In this document: one piece after another, positions 22,464-22,572 of the stretch
Numbering within the stretch: the first letter of the stretch is position 1
Layout of the letters: each line of letters opens with the position of its first letter
NCBI GenBank assembly: GCA_038248985.1
Contig: JBBRWV010000056.1
Location: forward strand, 1 to 22,572
DNA length: 22,572 nucleotides
Source of the DNA: JBBRWV01 sp038248985
Lineage (GTDB): Bacteria > Planctomycetota > Phycisphaerae > WQYP01
Direction of reading: 5' to 3'
Made by a program: the position numbers and the translations under genes
Notes under the pieces: generated by a model
What the model was told of the DNA's origin: nothing
The model's database searches: none
The model's input: the letters and a program-made list of their open reading frames with translations, nothing else

Positions 22464-22572
22464 TCAACGAAGCATAACTATGGAATCTCGGAACCCTTGA
22501 GTAGGCTGCGGGTAGTGGTGGTGCACGGCGCGCTTTTTCTTCCACTTGCTCATCTTCCTTTTGATCACCCGC
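22464..22572 (-). CDS. Possible C-terminus of a basic protein, cut by the window edge
   Basis: On the - strand an open frame enters from the right edge and ends at TGA 22466-22464 after 35 codons. It is strongly basic at the start (RVIKRKMSKWKKKRAVHHH) and continues with YPQPTQGFRDS. Codons in the first two thirds look native. It could be the end of a small nucleic-acid-binding protein, or chance; there is too little sequence to identify it. The 22426-22463 stretch shows nothing else. Confidence 0.3.
   Translation of the reverse strand, partial: RVIKRKMSKWKKKRAVHHHYPQPTQGFRDSIVMLR

Noticed and set aside
1..22572. tRNA, rRNA, CRISPR array or transposase
   Set aside because: No cloverleaf, no regularly spaced repeats with unique spacers and no transposase motif were seen on either strand.

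Overview
The window is about 22.6 kb of densely coding DNA from a Gram-negative-type bacterium. The best guess is a member of the Planctomycetota, perhaps Phycisphaerae-like. Reasons: a peptidoglycan and division (dcw) cluster that ends at an ftsQ-like gene with no ftsA or ftsZ behind it, a secreted VIT/vWA protein with a C-terminal domain I associate with planctomycetes (from memory), a lipid A type acyltransferase, and abundant two-component and KaiC-type signalling. The phylum is an inference. No rRNA or taxonomic marker is present.

Layout. (1) 1-14323, + strand: dcw cluster in the order murF (3' part), mraY, [signalling insert], ftsW, murG, murC, murB, ddl, ftsQ-like. Together these make UDP-MurNAc-pentapeptide (MurB, MurC, Ddl, MurF), lipid I and II (MraY, MurG), and polymerise it at the septum (FtsW, FtsQ). 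The slot between mraY and ftsW, where murD usually lies, holds a broken or frameshifted CopG-like ribbon-helix-helix gene and a three-gene unit: a small conserved helical protein, a double-domain KaiC-like ATPase, and a soluble PAS-PAS-histidine kinase-receiver hybrid. (2) 14320-15938, - strand: a lipid A type acyltransferase translationally coupled to a six-helix membrane protein. (3) 16046-16855, + strand: thiD. (4) 16856-17472: a 617-base non-coding stretch with a perfect palindrome, a 17-base direct repeat and a possible leader peptide. (5) 17473-19995, + strand: secreted VIT/vWA protein. (6) 19961-20791, - strand: an esterase-D-like hydrolase converging on it. (7) 20965-22425, + strand: exported protein with a C-terminal alpha/beta-hydrolase domain. 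(8) At the right edge, an open frame on the - strand that may be the C-terminus of a basic protein.

Two global properties stand out. The + strand has a strong excess of C over G everywhere. Genes on the + strand end their codons in C, while genes on the - strand end theirs in G, so third positions follow the strand and not the gene. Several dcw intergenic gaps also carry long, different imperfect hairpins or short tandem repeats.

Most promising for follow-up: the KaiC/histidine-kinase unit placed inside the cell-wall operon at the murD position, and the CopG-like gene whose two halves are joined in the -1 frame at a CCCAAAA heptamer followed by a strong GC hairpin. No tRNA, rRNA, CRISPR array, transposase or convincing rho-independent terminator was found.
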